64,000 nt of DNA from Dirofilaria immitis (GCA_024305405.1 JAKNDB010000109.1:2666001-2730000); one strand, 5' to 3'; shown: positions 13,301 to 26,134, counted from the stretch's first letter. Numbers and translations are program-made. The notes: generated by a model from the sequence alone, not told the origin.

Positions 13301-14884
13301 GCATAATCTGCAGATTGGGAATTGACTATAAAAAAAGGAAAAGAAGCTTCCAGTACCTTAGAATATTAACTATTTCTCATCTATGGTAAATAGAAGTTTG
13401 GCAAAGTAAGCAAATTAAGCAAATCAACAATTGCTTGATACGTTCAAGTTATATTTGATTACCTTAATAAGCTGGAATGATAGTTGTAGGGATGAATGGG
13501 CATGTTCATTATGTATTGAGGCGGAACCATTACACGAAAATGAAGGTACAATTGGTCAACAGGAAAGATTGGTAAATGTTTGAATTTGAATTTCATCAAA
13601 TGGTGTATAATTCTTTCTAATGTATGTGGTAAAATCGGTAACAAAATTTTTCTCGGAATCATGAATTTAAAGTAGTGGTGAGTATCAATTTTAGCTCTGC
13701 TCAAAAGTCTTACTAAGTTGCTACGAAAAACATTTGGATGTGGAACCGTTTTGTCAGCCTGTACCGCGAACTGTTATTAGTTATCATGTAATCATCAAAC
13801 AGCCCATGGATTTTTCAACTATTGCGCGACGCTTAAAAGAAAAATCGAAGGATGCATTTACGAATGTTGCACAATTTATTCAGTGCATGAATTTAGTTTT
13901 CGAGAATTGCTCGACCTTTAATGCAGTAAACATTTTTCGAATTCATTAATCTAATACAGTACTTAAATTGGGTGTTCGATTTAGAAGAGTTTGGTATGTT
14001 ATTGCTGCATTGTACAGCTGATGAATTTCTCTTGCAAAATTTGAGCGATTCTTTTCACTTTGGTTGGTTATCAGATTTTGTTGCATAACAAATTATGTTA
14101 AGCTAAGGATTCTTTTCTAGAAATCTTTGTAATTTAATTCTTGTAGAAGTGAGAAAAAATAACTTTCAAATAGTTCGTCTCGCCTCCAAACTTGTTTTGC
14201 GTACTATATGTCCGAACTTGAAAATCCGAAATACTAAATTCATGAATTATTTGTTCTCTGTGGAAGTTAAAAGTATAAGAAAACTTTTACCATTGTAGAA
14301 TTATTAAGATTTACTTCAGTCTTTCAACTGTTAGCTACCCTTTCAGCCAGGTGATGAAGTTGCAAAGGCGGGACGTTCTGTTTATCAAATATACAGCAGA
14401 GCAGTGAAGGAGTATCTTCCGTGCATGAAAAGTCAAGTATGGTTATATGTTAATAGATATTCGGAAAATCGTCACGCAGGGTTGATACAAAAGAGCAGGT
14501 AAATATTCATATGTTCGATCTACATTGTTTCTGTTATTTGGATTGCTAGAATGTGCTCGATAGGTAAAAGATTCCGTGGTCGGTTTTTACTTTTAATTGA
14601 GTATTCCATTTGTTTCGGAGAGAACAAACTAAATTACGACACTTCTTTGCGTACTCTTCATCTGTCTACTTGAAGTGTAGTAGTCTCGGAAGTTTTTGAT
14701 TATAAATAACAAAAGTTCATATTTCTCTCTCACCAATCGTTTAAAAATCATGTTATTTAAGCAGTGAATATTGCAGAATGCCCAATCCTCATCTTCCACT
14801 ATACGAGTGCATGAAACATCCGCAGAACCTGTCACCAAGAAACCCAGAAAAGAAGTTAAAAGTGAATTTAGTGAAGTTACTTAG
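7359..14884 (+). CDS. TIF1-family protein: RING, B-boxes, coiled coil, PHD finger, bromodomain
   Basis: A nuclear chromatin reader and putative ubiquitin/SUMO ligase of the TRIM24/TRIM33/bonus class. RING: exon 7359-7500 holds CDLC and CLHAFCPSC, and exon 7598 onward holds VCQVC. B-box regions: about 8042-8177, 8542-8622 and 8756-8929. Coiled-coil exons: about 9145-10300. Ser/Pro/Gln-rich linker: 10490-12700. PHD: CYVC, CARC and FHNIC at 13055-13140, completed by WACSLC near 13500. Bromodomain: about 13700-14500, with IIKQPMDFSTI and the acetyl-lysine Asn in VFENCSTFNA. The last exon (14777-14884) ends in TKKPRKEVKSEF, containing a VKSE sumoylation-type motif. The start follows an SL-type acceptor. 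Two frame breaks at homopolymers (CCC 10595-10597, CCCC 12578-12581) are each repaired by one added base and look like sequence errors. Some exon joins (around 7700-8042 and 12600-12950) are unresolved. Confidence 0.9.
7791..7854 (+). repeat. Polypyrimidine tract in a TIF1-like intron
   Basis: About 64 bases consist almost entirely of C and T on the plus strand. Tracts of this kind can form triplex DNA or stall sequencing; no function is claimed. Confidence 0.85.
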
Positions 14885-14981
14885 AACTTCGCTTGAAGTT
14901 CTCCAATTTTTGTAAGAAAATTGCTGTAGTACATACCTCTCTTATTGTAAGTTCCATATGCTGTGGTTGAATAAGTACATT

Positions 14982-14987
14982 AATAAA
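14982..14987 (+). terminator. Poly(A) signal AATAAA of the TIF1-like gene
   Basis: A canonical AATAAA lies about 100 bases after the stop codon at 14882-14884, a normal nematode 3' UTR length. Confidence 0.6.
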
Positions 14988-15755
14988 TCGGAGATCAAAG
15001 GAACAGATAATGCCTGGCATTCCTTTTTTGTTGAATTTTGATAAATGTTTTACAGTTTTGGCTTTTAAATATCGAAATAGCTCCCACTAAATGCAAGTAC
15101 TCCTCTCACCGCATACTTTCATTGCGATTTCGGCCACAGCTTGTTGGGACACTGTAGTTCAAAATATGAGGCTTTATTTCTTTCTCAGGTGTTGTGATAT
15201 ATATACTGTGATCCCTTCTCAATTTTCTGTGATGCGTCGGGTAACGCAGGACTTCCCAACAGAGGATGCGCCCTAAATGAATTTGTGACCACTGGAAATC
15301 ATCATACAAGACATTAAGGGCAGATAGTTGAGTTTATAGATTCATTAAACTCTGCTATTCTAGTATAACAGCATGTGTTTATTTAATTAAGTTGTTGGAA
15401 TACCTCCCGTCGTAGATTGCTCTACAAATAAAACTTGTCAACGAATTTCACTTTCCACAGACGATCACAGTACCTATTACATTTGAGATGAAAACCCTGC
15501 TCGAAGTTCCAAGTCATAGTTTAGGAAATATGAAAGTTCAAGCTTGGTGGGGAGTGATGTTGAGGCATCAGTAAATAAAGAGCCAGCGAATAGTCTGATT
15601 ATGCACTTGTACAAGGAGGTAATCGAGAGCATTGTAACAGACATCACTAAATGGGCGTGCGTTACAATTTACGAACTAAGTAAACAGTGAAAACATGACT
15701 GGTAACTGGAGCGATGTCGGTATTCTGTGCAGTTTGCCGTTGCAGTCAGAAAATT

Positions 15756-15761
15756 TTTATT
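15756..15761 (-). terminator. Poly(A) signal of the receptor kinase gene
   Basis: TTTATT on the plus strand reads AATAAA on the minus strand, 137 bases past the kinase stop codon at 15900-15898. Confidence 0.55.
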
Positions 15762-15897
15762 GTTGATCAGTTATTCTGATTAGAAAAGTTGTTTGTAAAA
15801 AAGCGGGGTGAAGTTATGTCAGAATCATTCTTGATTTGACATGAAACTATTTACAAACAATTTCAGCATTGGCATTTCATTTAGTAATTGTAACGAG

Positions 15898-18800
15898 TCA
15901 TGATGCACTGAACGGACATGAAGAAACACGTTCATAGTGACTATCCAGAAGCACACCATCACCTGAAACACCACATCGTAACTGTTGTACAACATCTTCC
16001 ATTATTTCTGTTAATTCGAAGAATGTTGGCCGACATTTTGATCTTCCATCCAGCACCGCCGCATCACATGATATCTGGAACATACAGAGATCATTTTTCC
16101 GTATATTAGAAAAATCCTAGAAACTGGTTCACTTCAGAAACTTTTCTGATTAAAGCACTTTTCTAAACACCGTCTTCTGATTGTGTTTTTTACATTGAAG
16201 AATACACGTAATTCTCAAAAGTTAAGCGATTGAAATAGACCGATTTCAATTTACTCGAACTCTTAAAATAAAAGATACGATTTAGCTAACAGAAAGTGAT
16301 TAGGAAATGAAAACAGGATATGAAAATACAGGTTATCAGGACATCCTTTCGGTTTCATCAAACGATGCCCGATCTTCAGTAAGCGGAGGATATCGGTAAA
16401 TTCAAGGTCTGCATAAGGAATTAAACCTCGCGTAGCTAGTTCCCATAGCACAATTCCATATGCCCAAACATCTCCTTTGAATGTATACTGCAATATGCCT
16501 CAAAATTACTTGTATGCAGAATAATAGTTCTTTTTAAGGGCACTTTATTTTGCATTGCTAAAAACAAAATTGTTTCAACTTGAATTGATTGAGATCCTGT
16601 CAAATTCATAATGCATCTCGACCCAAATCAAGATCAACAATTTTAGCAATTATGCATCTAGGCTTCAATGACTCAAAATGCACTAGAAGTATAAAGACAT
16701 TTTGAGGGACTTAACGTTGCCGAAACACGGACCATTTAAAGAGATATCCTATAAATTCATATTCTAGGTATAGATATCTAGAAATAATTTTAGTGATTGA
16801 CAGTTCAATGTGAAATCGTGCAACCACCAACATCAACTGGAATAGTTCTACAATTTAAGGTTCCTTACAAAGCATGTTCATTCTTGGTTATTTTGATGAT
16901 GAAAAATTACTAGTAAGTTTCAAGGCTTCCTACAGTGTATAATGAAGAAATAGATAATGGCTTATGTTCTTACAAAAATTTTCTAAAAATATAAAGGAAA
17001 TGAACTGCTTGAAACGATTAAGTAGGAAAACCTGTTGTTCTTCAAGCGATTCAATGGGCATCCACCGAATGGGGATTCCACGATCTTTATGAATAGCCTC
17101 ATACATACCATATCGTGATACATCTCGACTCAAACCAAAATCAGCAATTTTAACAACAAGGTACGCATTTAGCCTTCAACGATTATAGAATGAATCGGAA
17201 GTTTAGTGACATTTTATTTTTTAGATAATGATAGCACTTAACGATGCCAAAATATAGATCATTCCATGGCACATTATATAAATTTCAAGCGTAAGAAAAT
17301 TTTCTGACGAACATGCAATTTCGTGCTGCAAGATCCCGATGAATAAACTGCTTATCATGCAAGTAAGTCATCCCTTTTGCAATTTGAATGCCAAAGTCAA
17401 GAAGATTTCCAAATGTGAGTCTCTGTATGTAAATTTAAAAAAAGTATTAAAGCAAGGAAGAAATGAGAAATGAATATTAAATTTAATTGAAACATTTTGA
17501 AATAATGATATCAGGAAGACAACTTCAATAAATGATCAATTTGCGCTGCGATCAGCTTGTGGAAAAAGTAATTTATCTGCTTCATGGGAATTTTAAATTT
17601 TATTTAGCCTAAAATAAAGTAAAATAAAGGTACGTTTTCTGGATTGATGATATAATGCCGTAAATCTCCTTGGGCCATGAAATCTGTGACAATGATAGGA
17701 TAATTATTTCTAGTTGAGGAAATACCAATAAGTCGAGCAACATTTGGATGATCAAAATTAGCCATAATCAAGCCTTCTTGTAAAAACTCGCTAATACCAG
17801 TTATGATACTATTACTTTGTGAATCGACCGTTTTACATGCTACATCTACTAGTTGACCATCGGCACTTCGATATACTGCCCGGTAGACAACACCGAAATT
17901 TCCTGAAATGCAATTCAGTAAATTATTATAACAGTACGGATAAATTTATCGCTGTAACTGCCGACGAGCGATAACTGTTAACAAAGGATATTGAATAAAT
18001 TACCATTACCTTCTCCAATTTTGTCACCCAATTCCAGATCCTTCAGAGGTATTTGTAATTTCGAATCGATTTCCAGAAACAAATTCTCATAAGGATTAAA
18101 TGCTTTCATTTCATCACCTTTTCTTTTGAGATCACCAAATGGATTACTGCTTACTGAAAAGAACCACATATAAAATACGCACTTAAATGTGATTATAGTA
18201 AATAAAAGAAGCCAAAGTACATAATATTCAGTGAGAGGAAATTACTTCAAGGAGAAAAATGAACTAACCGAATGTAGCATGACTTGTATCAAGTGCTATT
18301 TGTGAGCCACTTGTACCGCATTGTTTCATTCGGTTTCGTTGGCGCTGTAAGGAGAGAATCGACAACAGTTAATTCATGCGTGCAGCATTGTAAGCATCTT
18401 CCTGGATATGCCATGCTAATAATGTGAAAATGAAATCTCGAATGAGAGGTACAATTTTCCATTTCTTATAATAGTTCTGTGGAACTAACTCTGTGGAATT
18501 GACGAAGAAGACACAAAATGAGCACGATCAAAAATACAAGTACGATCACTGCAAATATTGTTGCAACTGTTCTGCTATGCCTTAAATTAATTTGAATGAC
18601 ACAATCAATTTTCAATTTCAATAGAAAAGTTTCTACTCAACATTCAGTATTTAAATATTGTTAGCCTTTTTCATACACAAAGTCGTGCGGAAATAAAATT
18701 TTACCATAATGAATTTGCCTCAAATGACAAAGATTTCTCGGAACAGCAAAAATTCAAAATTCCAAAAATTTGATTATATAATCAATTCAGTGATAAGCAA

Positions 18801-21800
18801 AATTAATGAAAATTTAGGGTTCAATTGAAAAACTACTTTGAATGTGCGCGTGTGCTTGCCAAAATGATGTCTGCAATGTGGGAATTGCGTTTTTCGACAG
18901 TTTAAAAGTGATGCCAAATTGACCAAGTGATCCGAGCTTCCCTTCCACATGAAAATCGCAGTTTTCCACAACATTATTTGGTATACTCACAGTACAAGAT
19001 AACCTAAAAATTTATCAACAAATTAAAGCTCCACTATTTTTTTTTATTATTTATCATAACAAATTTTTTTGTAAGAACAAGAAGGCGCGGCAGAATAATT
19101 TTTTTTAACTGGCAATTAAAAGTACAGCTGAACACATCTTGTAAAATAAAAAATTCTCCTTTGTTTTGCAGAAGCATAAATAAAATATGACGTTGTTAGT
19201 TCGATAATTTCTATTCACGTAACTAACTTTGCTGAACCGAAATGTGAAATTGCACAATGCTGATTGCATACTTTGGCAACAATATCCTCCAATCTATCGA
19301 ATTTCCTGCCATATACTTCAAACGAGGTGTAATTGGAGAAACTTGACGATGGAATGTTTACCTCAAATACTTGTGCGCTGTTTAGATGTAGATTCGCTTT
19401 ATCATACGAATTTTGCAGATAAATCAAAGATTTCAGTTTGATACTTTTTAAAGCATTTTTTGATTGACATTTTGATTAAATTTCAGAAAAGTTGTGGCAA
19501 AATGAGATGGAAACAGACTGCAATAAATAAAGGTATCGTTAATTTGGATTCAAATTAATTTTAATTTATTAAAACCTGACAAGTAGAAGTTTAACTTCTA
19601 ATGATAAGATTCATTTCACATTGCGTTGCCATGATATGATTTCGGTCATAACACTGTGAGATTTTTCTTTAAAAATGATGTTGAACAAATCATTTTTCCA
19701 ATACTATTAAGATTTAACAGGATCGTTTTGGACGCACCAAGAGTACACTGTCCATAACAGTAACAATAATACACAAGAAATAACTTACATGCTCAATAAA
19801 TGGAACACAGAGATTGACAACCGTGTAGAATGGACAACCGTTGCCATTTGATCGTGAAAATGCATAACCAGAACCATTGTTCATAGCACACCAAAGGCAC
19901 TGTAGCGGATCAGACCAGTTGGACCGTTCCAGCGAATCACAGGTATCGTAAAAATAAGGGCATGATAGCTCTGTATAGCTTAGCTAAAAACGGAAAATTG
20001 ATTCTCAAAGAATTGAAATGGGATATTTTAGAGTTTTCATAAATTGTTTGAGATTTACAAGTCAAATTTGAAGAAAATATATCATTCATGCAATCTTTTA
20101 TGAATTAAAACACCAGTTCCGAACAAATCGCGAACTTCATTATCCTGAACAAAGTAAATCCGACTGCGTGTCAAATCTGCGGCGATATGGTATTGAAAAG
20201 TACGAGGTTGTTCGGTCAAATGAAGCTGCTGTAGCTGAAGTGACCACAGAAGCGAGGATGCCACTTGATGTGTTTGATCCGAGACCTAAATTCGAATAGA
20301 GTTTCGAAAAAAACTAAAATTTTTTATTTTTCTCAAAAATAAAACATCGATTGTCAACGTTTACAGAATTTCCTTGTCGACTTTTGTAATACATTTTTAC
20401 GTTACTATAGCAACGTTATTTCAAAATAAATAGATTACCCGATTTAAAAAACCGTTAGAATGAACGGTAAATAATGCGCCATCTTCATGAAAACGTTTTA
20501 CAGACAAAATATCCTCACCGGAACCCGGTAAACTATAACATATGCAAACTATAATTACAAAGTATTGTGAACAACGAGGCAAGTTATCAGAGATTAACTG
20601 ACCAAATATTTTGAAATTGAAATAATGCTATCAATTTTTACTACTTCCGTCCAGCATGAAAATCAGAATATTAGTTCTCTTTCAAATGAAAAAAATTAAA
20701 TACTGTTTAGCGAAAATCTCAATATTTCTTGCTCTTTTGAATGCTCACAGCACTAGTGGAGAGAACGAAAAAGACAGAAATACTGGTTATTACGACTGTA
20801 TTGTAGACATTTGCACACTTACTCGACGAAAGAACTATATAATATATAATGGTTAGAGATTCCATTGTGTTTATTCTATACAAATAACGTTTAGGGTGAA
20901 TAATACGAAAGCAATCAGAATCTTCTTTATATTATTAACTATTTTCTCAGTTTAGCTAATTTTGTCCTTTTATCCTCTCATTCCTCGTTTTTCAGTAATA
21001 CAAATCAGTCTTTTTCTTTCTTTTTCCAGTTTTCTATAATTTTTGCCATCTCTTCTATTGCCTAAATCAGACATTAAAATTTAGTTGCTAGGATTCAAAA
21101 TACAAATCTCAAGGATTAAAGAACATTTTTGATGATAGCTTACTCCGCTATGAATTGTCCTGCAAATGCGCGGAACTGTTCTAACCAACCGTAACGATAT
21201 GCAAACGATCGGAACAATTCCAAATCGCAATTGTCCAACGATTCTTTTATATAGTTCTGCAATATAAGTGTTAAGTGTTATCTCATTGCCTAAATAATTT
21301 GAGAATCACTTTAGCCACACTTAACAAAATTCCAAAAAAGAAAACTTTCAGTTTCTTGAAACCACAGTTACTGCTGCATCTTAGAAAAATTAAAATTTAT
21401 GATTTTAAAAATAAGCGACTCACACCACCAAATTTCGAACAGGTTCGCACAGCATGTCCATCAGCACGTCGTGAAAATATGAAACAGTATGAAGGCAATT
21501 CGTTCAAATTTTGGGTTTTCTGGCAATCCTTAAATTTTGGTCATATTCAAACTAAACTACCGAAGATTTCACCAGATAAAATAAATTATACGTTAAATGT
21601 TTTAAAGGTTAAATAACTAGCATTGTCTTTTCTTTTCATGCTCTCAGTATTCAGCCATCTCCGATTCAAATATTCTTCAGAGAATTAGATTTTCTGCGAA
21701 TATTGATATTCCAAGAAATTCTTCGAATTTAAGCTAATGAAGAGGTGATGCATCTATATAGCTGCCAATGGAGATGTGCAAAAATTTCGGACACGGCCAA

Positions 21801-23476
21801 TTGCTTTGTTAAAATTACACGAAAATAAAGGCTCATGCAAAAAGCTTCTTTCCACATTAGAAAAACGAAAACAAAGCTAAATTATATTTCAGAACTATAG
21901 AAAATGAACAAAATCAACTTGCCTTAAATGAGGACTTATAAGAAATATTCTGACAGTTAATCCATATTTGATTGAAGGCATTATCAACAAGGTCCATATT
22001 ATACTTACATGCAACATTTTCATTCTTTTCAATAGATTGGAACACAACAATCAACTCATCACTCTCAGAATCGTACTCTGCTGCTAAAGAAACAACATTC
22101 ATCCGCAAACCTAGAACATCCCTTAAATTCTATTTCATAGCTGAAGACTGAAAAAACTCCGAAATATAAGCTAATCAGTAAGAAGCAATCTGTGATTCAT
22201 TTAAATTAAGCAATCACGATAGATTCTTAAAAGTATAAGATGAAAACTAAGAAAGTGAAGTTATCTCTATAGAAGTTTAAATTTCTTTCCACAAAAAAAT
22301 CGTAAAATGAATCATTGATTTAAATGACAACTAAATAAGTTTACTGAAATTTCCACAAGTAAGTGCCATATCAATCCGGGACTCCAGCTTTTCTGTACGA
22401 TCTCTGTCACATATTCGAGTTATTCAGAACTGACATCACGATCAATTCTTCGATCTTGGCATTGATGTATGGTTCATAAGGTCGCCGCGCTGATCCCACA
22501 AAGAAAGTGTAACCACGCCGATTGAATGCAGTTGCTAAGCTATGCTCGTCAATGATTCGTATATCCTCTGCTGATTGTATTGACACTAATTTATCGGCCC
22601 TGTAAAAAAATCGCCGTCAACTATAGAATTATGTAAGCGAAATCTTTCAATACTCTTAAAATTGCATGTTTTAGTTCTACACATTTGCATTACTCTTTGC
22701 TGGTGTATTATAAGCCTATCTAAAAATGATTTACTTGTTCATTGTATGATATGATGGGAATCTTAAGATGACAGCTTGACTAGCATTTTAGTTACGATGC
22801 GTATATTAACATTCTTGCTAGAATCCTTCACTGCTGCTGCATACATCAATTCTTCAATCCCTTTTCCATTCAATCTCAGCAAATATTCCATACACGATTT
22901 CTCTGGAGAAGTCAATACGCATAATCTAAAATATGGTTACAAATGCTTCCCCAAAATTATTTTAATTCTGTTAATGAAGGAAATTTACGTCTTCGTTGCT
23001 TTACCCTTCATACTTCACGAAATGAATGATGAAAAATTGAGATACATAAAATTATAAGATTTCGAACGTGTTTTATGTCAAAAACAGATAAACCTGCATG
23101 TTAAAGCGTCGCAATAAAGCAACATTTCATGCTCGATAAATTTAAATTCTAATAATTTTTCTCGAATTGACATCGGTAATTGTATACGATGCACATCCTC
23201 AAGCTTCACAGAGGATGAAATATTGTATACAACAATAGTATTATCCAACGCAGTTGCAAGGAGCTTTTCGAATATTGTAATACCGTATACTATGTTACCA
23301 CTTGGATATCGTATCCTTGTAGTCTGACTCGATTTATTGCTATTTGTTGATAATGTGCCATTTTCAGTGAATGTGTTTTTGTAATCAGCATAAGCCACAT
23401 CAAAAGCAGAGTGGAAAACGGAACCACAGATAAAAATTATTAACGTGATTAGATACAATGCCCAGGGAATATGCAT
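15898..23476 (-). CDS. MET/RON-like receptor tyrosine kinase
   Basis: A cell-surface receptor kinase. The ATG at 23476 begins a signal peptide ([18 protein letters not shown]). Sema-domain exons follow at about 23400-23080, 22600-22430, 22108-21920, 21560-21420, 21260-21150, 20530-20460 and 20290-20090. A Cys-rich PSI module lies at about 19985-19800 ([22 protein letters not shown]). An IPT-like stretch (19430-18790) precedes the TM segment (18572-18507, [18 protein letters not shown]). Kinase motifs are complete: [27 protein letters not shown] (near 17310), ADFGLSRDV (near 17130), an activation loop with [43 protein letters not shown] and the sequence after DVWAYG favour the MET subfamily over other receptor kinases. 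A short tail (16083-15898) has a tyrosine in SHYERV. A tiny upstream ORF (ATG to TGA, four sense codons) ends just before the start. The kinase reads as active. Confidence 0.92.
16611..16736 (-). pseudogene. Decayed duplicate of the kinase DFG-exon boundary, inside an intron
   Basis: This intronic stretch aligns with 17119-17270, which holds the end of the functional DFG exon and the intron before it. Matches include catctcgac-caaa-caa-atca-caatttta, then gcat-ta-cttcaa and cttaacg-tgcc. On the minus strand the copy reads [13 protein letters not shown] and then stops, where the functional exon reads [15 protein letters not shown] has become DLD. The copy is about 500 bases from the original and probably a relic of a tandem intragenic duplication. 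Inclusion in a transcript would truncate the kinase. Confidence 0.75.
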
Positions 23477-25686
23477 TCATGAAGGATTCATCCAAGGAGT
23501 TCTTTCAGCTTATCTGCCAGTTACATTGATTTTTTCTGTGAAAGCTTGAATTTATGATATGAAATGCTTTCTTGATAATGATTCAAAAAAAACGAGCACT
23601 AAATAAATTGCAATAAATGAAGCGTAGAATGTTATGATTTCAAAACGCAAGGAATATATAGATTATAATTGATAAAAATGTGAATGGAAGCCTTTACAAT
23701 ACGTTACTTTTCGTTTCAAATTCGGTTTAACAAATTTTGCACGTGAGGAAATCCAGACTCTGAATTCTGGATAGAAGACGTGTTAATAGACTAAAACATT
23801 GGAAAAGATTCAGAGAAAGAGAATTACGGTATTATATATAAGGAACCTATTTCGGAAAGGTAACGTTTGAAACTAATCGCAAAATCTGAACATAACAGAT
23901 TAGCTGAAAAAACATGATAAACCACAAATTATTGACTTATTCATGAGCGAATTGAATTTTGAAGACGACGAAAGGTATTTATTCGAAACTATATATAAAA
24001 TACGCACTTACACAGATGCAACATTGTACATCTAACGTGGCAGTTAGTACTTAGTCTTAACAATTTAAAAAACTAAATTTATTACCAGATTTGCTAAAAC
24101 CCATTACAGAAATAAACAACTGACATCGAAATATGTACGACGTATTCCAGGAAGTGAAGAAAATGAACGAAAAGATGTCAGTTTAAACTTGAATGCTAAA
24201 ACTTCATAATTGTTAATCGCAGTGATCAGTTCCAAGCAGCTTGAGAAATTTTACGAGTAACGGTATCTAATTTCCACATGGCCTTTTTCTTTTAAAATAC
24301 TTACCAACTTCTTCAACAGCAATTCTTACCAGGCAAACTGTTAAAAACAACAGCATTCAAGCTCAAACAAACATCCATCTTTTTCGGAATTTAGATCTTG
24401 CATTCTCGCCATTCCGAAACTTCAAAAAATGGGCACCGTATTTAGCTACAGTCTCTTTTGCATTTCAGCTTAGGGTTACTGTTTGACAAGGCATACTGTG
24501 CCTCCCTCAACCAACTGCATAAAAGAATTCCGAAAAGATAGATTCGATGTATATAAGTAGAAAAATTTAAAAATTGAAAGGAAGATGTGAAGCGCGATTG
24601 GGTGGTGGTTGTATCAGCACAGCAGTAGTAAACGTCTCGGAACCAATCGAATACGCACAGTTAACAACACCAACTCGACTCTAATACCTACACTCCACAG
24701 TCATGCATCCATATTTACCCTACCTTTATCGAAATGTTCGAATAGTGACCAATGACCACAGTATTATTTGGAGACAACAACCATAACATATATAACATAA
24801 AAAAATTCACGTACCGTCTAATCAAAATATCAGATCTTCATAAAAAAACTCTATATTTTCATCTCCCTATTGTTTCCATTCTTCGAAATTATAGGTAGTA
24901 AATTGAAAACCGTTCTATCTAAAACAAATCATAAAAAAACTCATATCATAACCTCCAATTTCCTCTTTTTACTTCTGGGCTAATTAATTCAAAATATGAT
25001 TAATTAGTGGTGACTGATGCATGGATTTGGAATATTGTCACACCAAACTCCCAATTCCCAATGTCAATCCAAGGATAAGTAAATTTAACAGATGAGAAGT
25101 AAAAGATTGGTTCACTTTAGAGGAACTGCTTCATTAAAAGAACATGATTTCATTTTTGGAAGAAATCTAAGTAGGACGTATAGATAGATGGTATATGTAT
25201 ATATTTATATATGCATGAGTGTACATGTGTGTGTATGTGTGTGTGTGTGTGTTTGTTCAAGGGAGAGGATGTTACAAACTTTTCCAATTCCATATTTTGT
25301 GATAGAAATTGCTCAGTTTTTGAGCTAATTGGAAAATACATTTCTGCAGGAATCGAACAATTTTAAAGATCGATAGATATAGTTTACCACTGTGGCTATG
25401 TTTTACAACTTGTTCATCAAGACATATAAACAGTACAACATTTAGATTTTCTAGGGATCTGGTTTCTAGGAATCTGGTATTTCGGGAAAGACTTCATCTT
25501 ACACTTCTTCTTACTATTTATAGATTATTTGAGAAAGCTTATAACGAATTAAGGAATTTACTAGCACTTGGCTTGTTTTACTTGCTCTAAAGTTTTGGCA
25601 TAAGTAGCGAAATCACCTTAAAAATCATTAAATCATGAGCGAAACATTAAATATAAAAGAGTGATTGGATGATTAGTATCGGTTAG
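23477..25686. other. Intergenic stretch upstream of the receptor kinase
   Basis: About 2.2 kb with no supportable exon. It should hold the promoter of the minus-strand receptor kinase. A TG-rich microsatellite lies at 25221-25252. Confidence 0.5.
25221..25252 (+). repeat. (TG)n microsatellite, interrupted
   Basis: About 32 bases of TG dinucleotides with a few interruptions. The His/Thr-rich frame on the minus strand here is an artefact of the repeat. Confidence 0.85.
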
Positions 25687-26091
25687 TGTTTCATTGGCAT
25701 ACAAAATTTTTGGGCAAAGATCGTCAAAACCGATAAAAAAATTCATGAGAAAAGTGAAGGCAAACCAAAGAGGGGAGCGAGCAAGATCATTAATGGTGGT
25801 TTTTATGTCGGCAACACCGATCTTCGAGCTGGTTTGCCAGTGATTTCGACGTTCGGATGTAGTGTCGGTTCACTTGATTTCGGCATTATTTTACATTACG
25901 CGCAACACACTTCTCTATCGTATTTCGAAAGTCGTCAACAAGGGAAAAGCTCAAGGAGACATCATTTAAAAATAAGGATTATTGTTGGATCCGACGAAAC
26001 GGAGTTGGTTCTTCCTGCAATGAATGGAAGGAAAAGACAGGTGGCGAAAATGTTGAAATCAACAGATCCAGTGGATATGATAATGGAATAG
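25687..26091 (+). CDS. Orphan open reading frame, probable last exon of an unknown gene
   Basis: A 134-codon frame stays open from 25687 (after ggttag, a possible acceptor) to the TAG at 26089-26091. AATAAA follows at 26129-26134. I recognise no family. The protein starts CFIGIQNFWAKIVKTDKK, has a glycine-rich middle (INGGFYVGNTDLRAG) and ends with a basic, Met-containing helix-like tail (GRKRQVAKMLKSTDPVD). The only in-frame ATGs lie near the end, so an upstream exon is needed if it is real. It is less AT-rich than its surroundings, and the poly(A) signal is well placed. A frame this long could still arise by chance in 64 kb. Confidence 0.4.
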   Translation, partial: CFIGIQNFWAKIVKTDKKIHEKSEGKPKRGASKIINGGFYVGNTDLRAGLPVISTFGCSVGSLDFGIILHYAQHTSLSYFESRQQGKSSRRHHLKIRIIVGSDETELVLPAMNGRKRQVAKMLKSTDPVDMIME

Positions 26092-26128
26092 ATAGAAAAT
26101 TCACGAAATGATTGAAATGTTGTATGTT

Positions 26129-26134
26129 AATAAA
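26129..26134 (+). terminator. Poly(A) signal AATAAA after the orphan frame
   Basis: Canonical AATAAA 38 bases after the stop codon at 26089-26091; it is the main support that the orphan frame is transcribed on this strand. Confidence 0.4.

Larger units (their letters stand above)
14885..15897. other. Convergent 3' intergenic gap
   Basis: This 1.0 kb separates the 3' ends of the TIF1-like gene (+) and the receptor kinase gene (-). Apart from poly(A) signals for each side I see no coding exon or RNA gene. Confidence 0.6.

Noticed and set aside
21275..21616. 113-codon plus-strand frame
   Set aside because: Lies opposite a Sema exon of the receptor kinase (minus-strand peptide with [18 protein letters not shown]), so it is a shadow frame.
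25150..25341. His/Thr-rich minus-strand frame (THTHIHTHVHS)
   Set aside because: Product of translating the (TG)n microsatellite.
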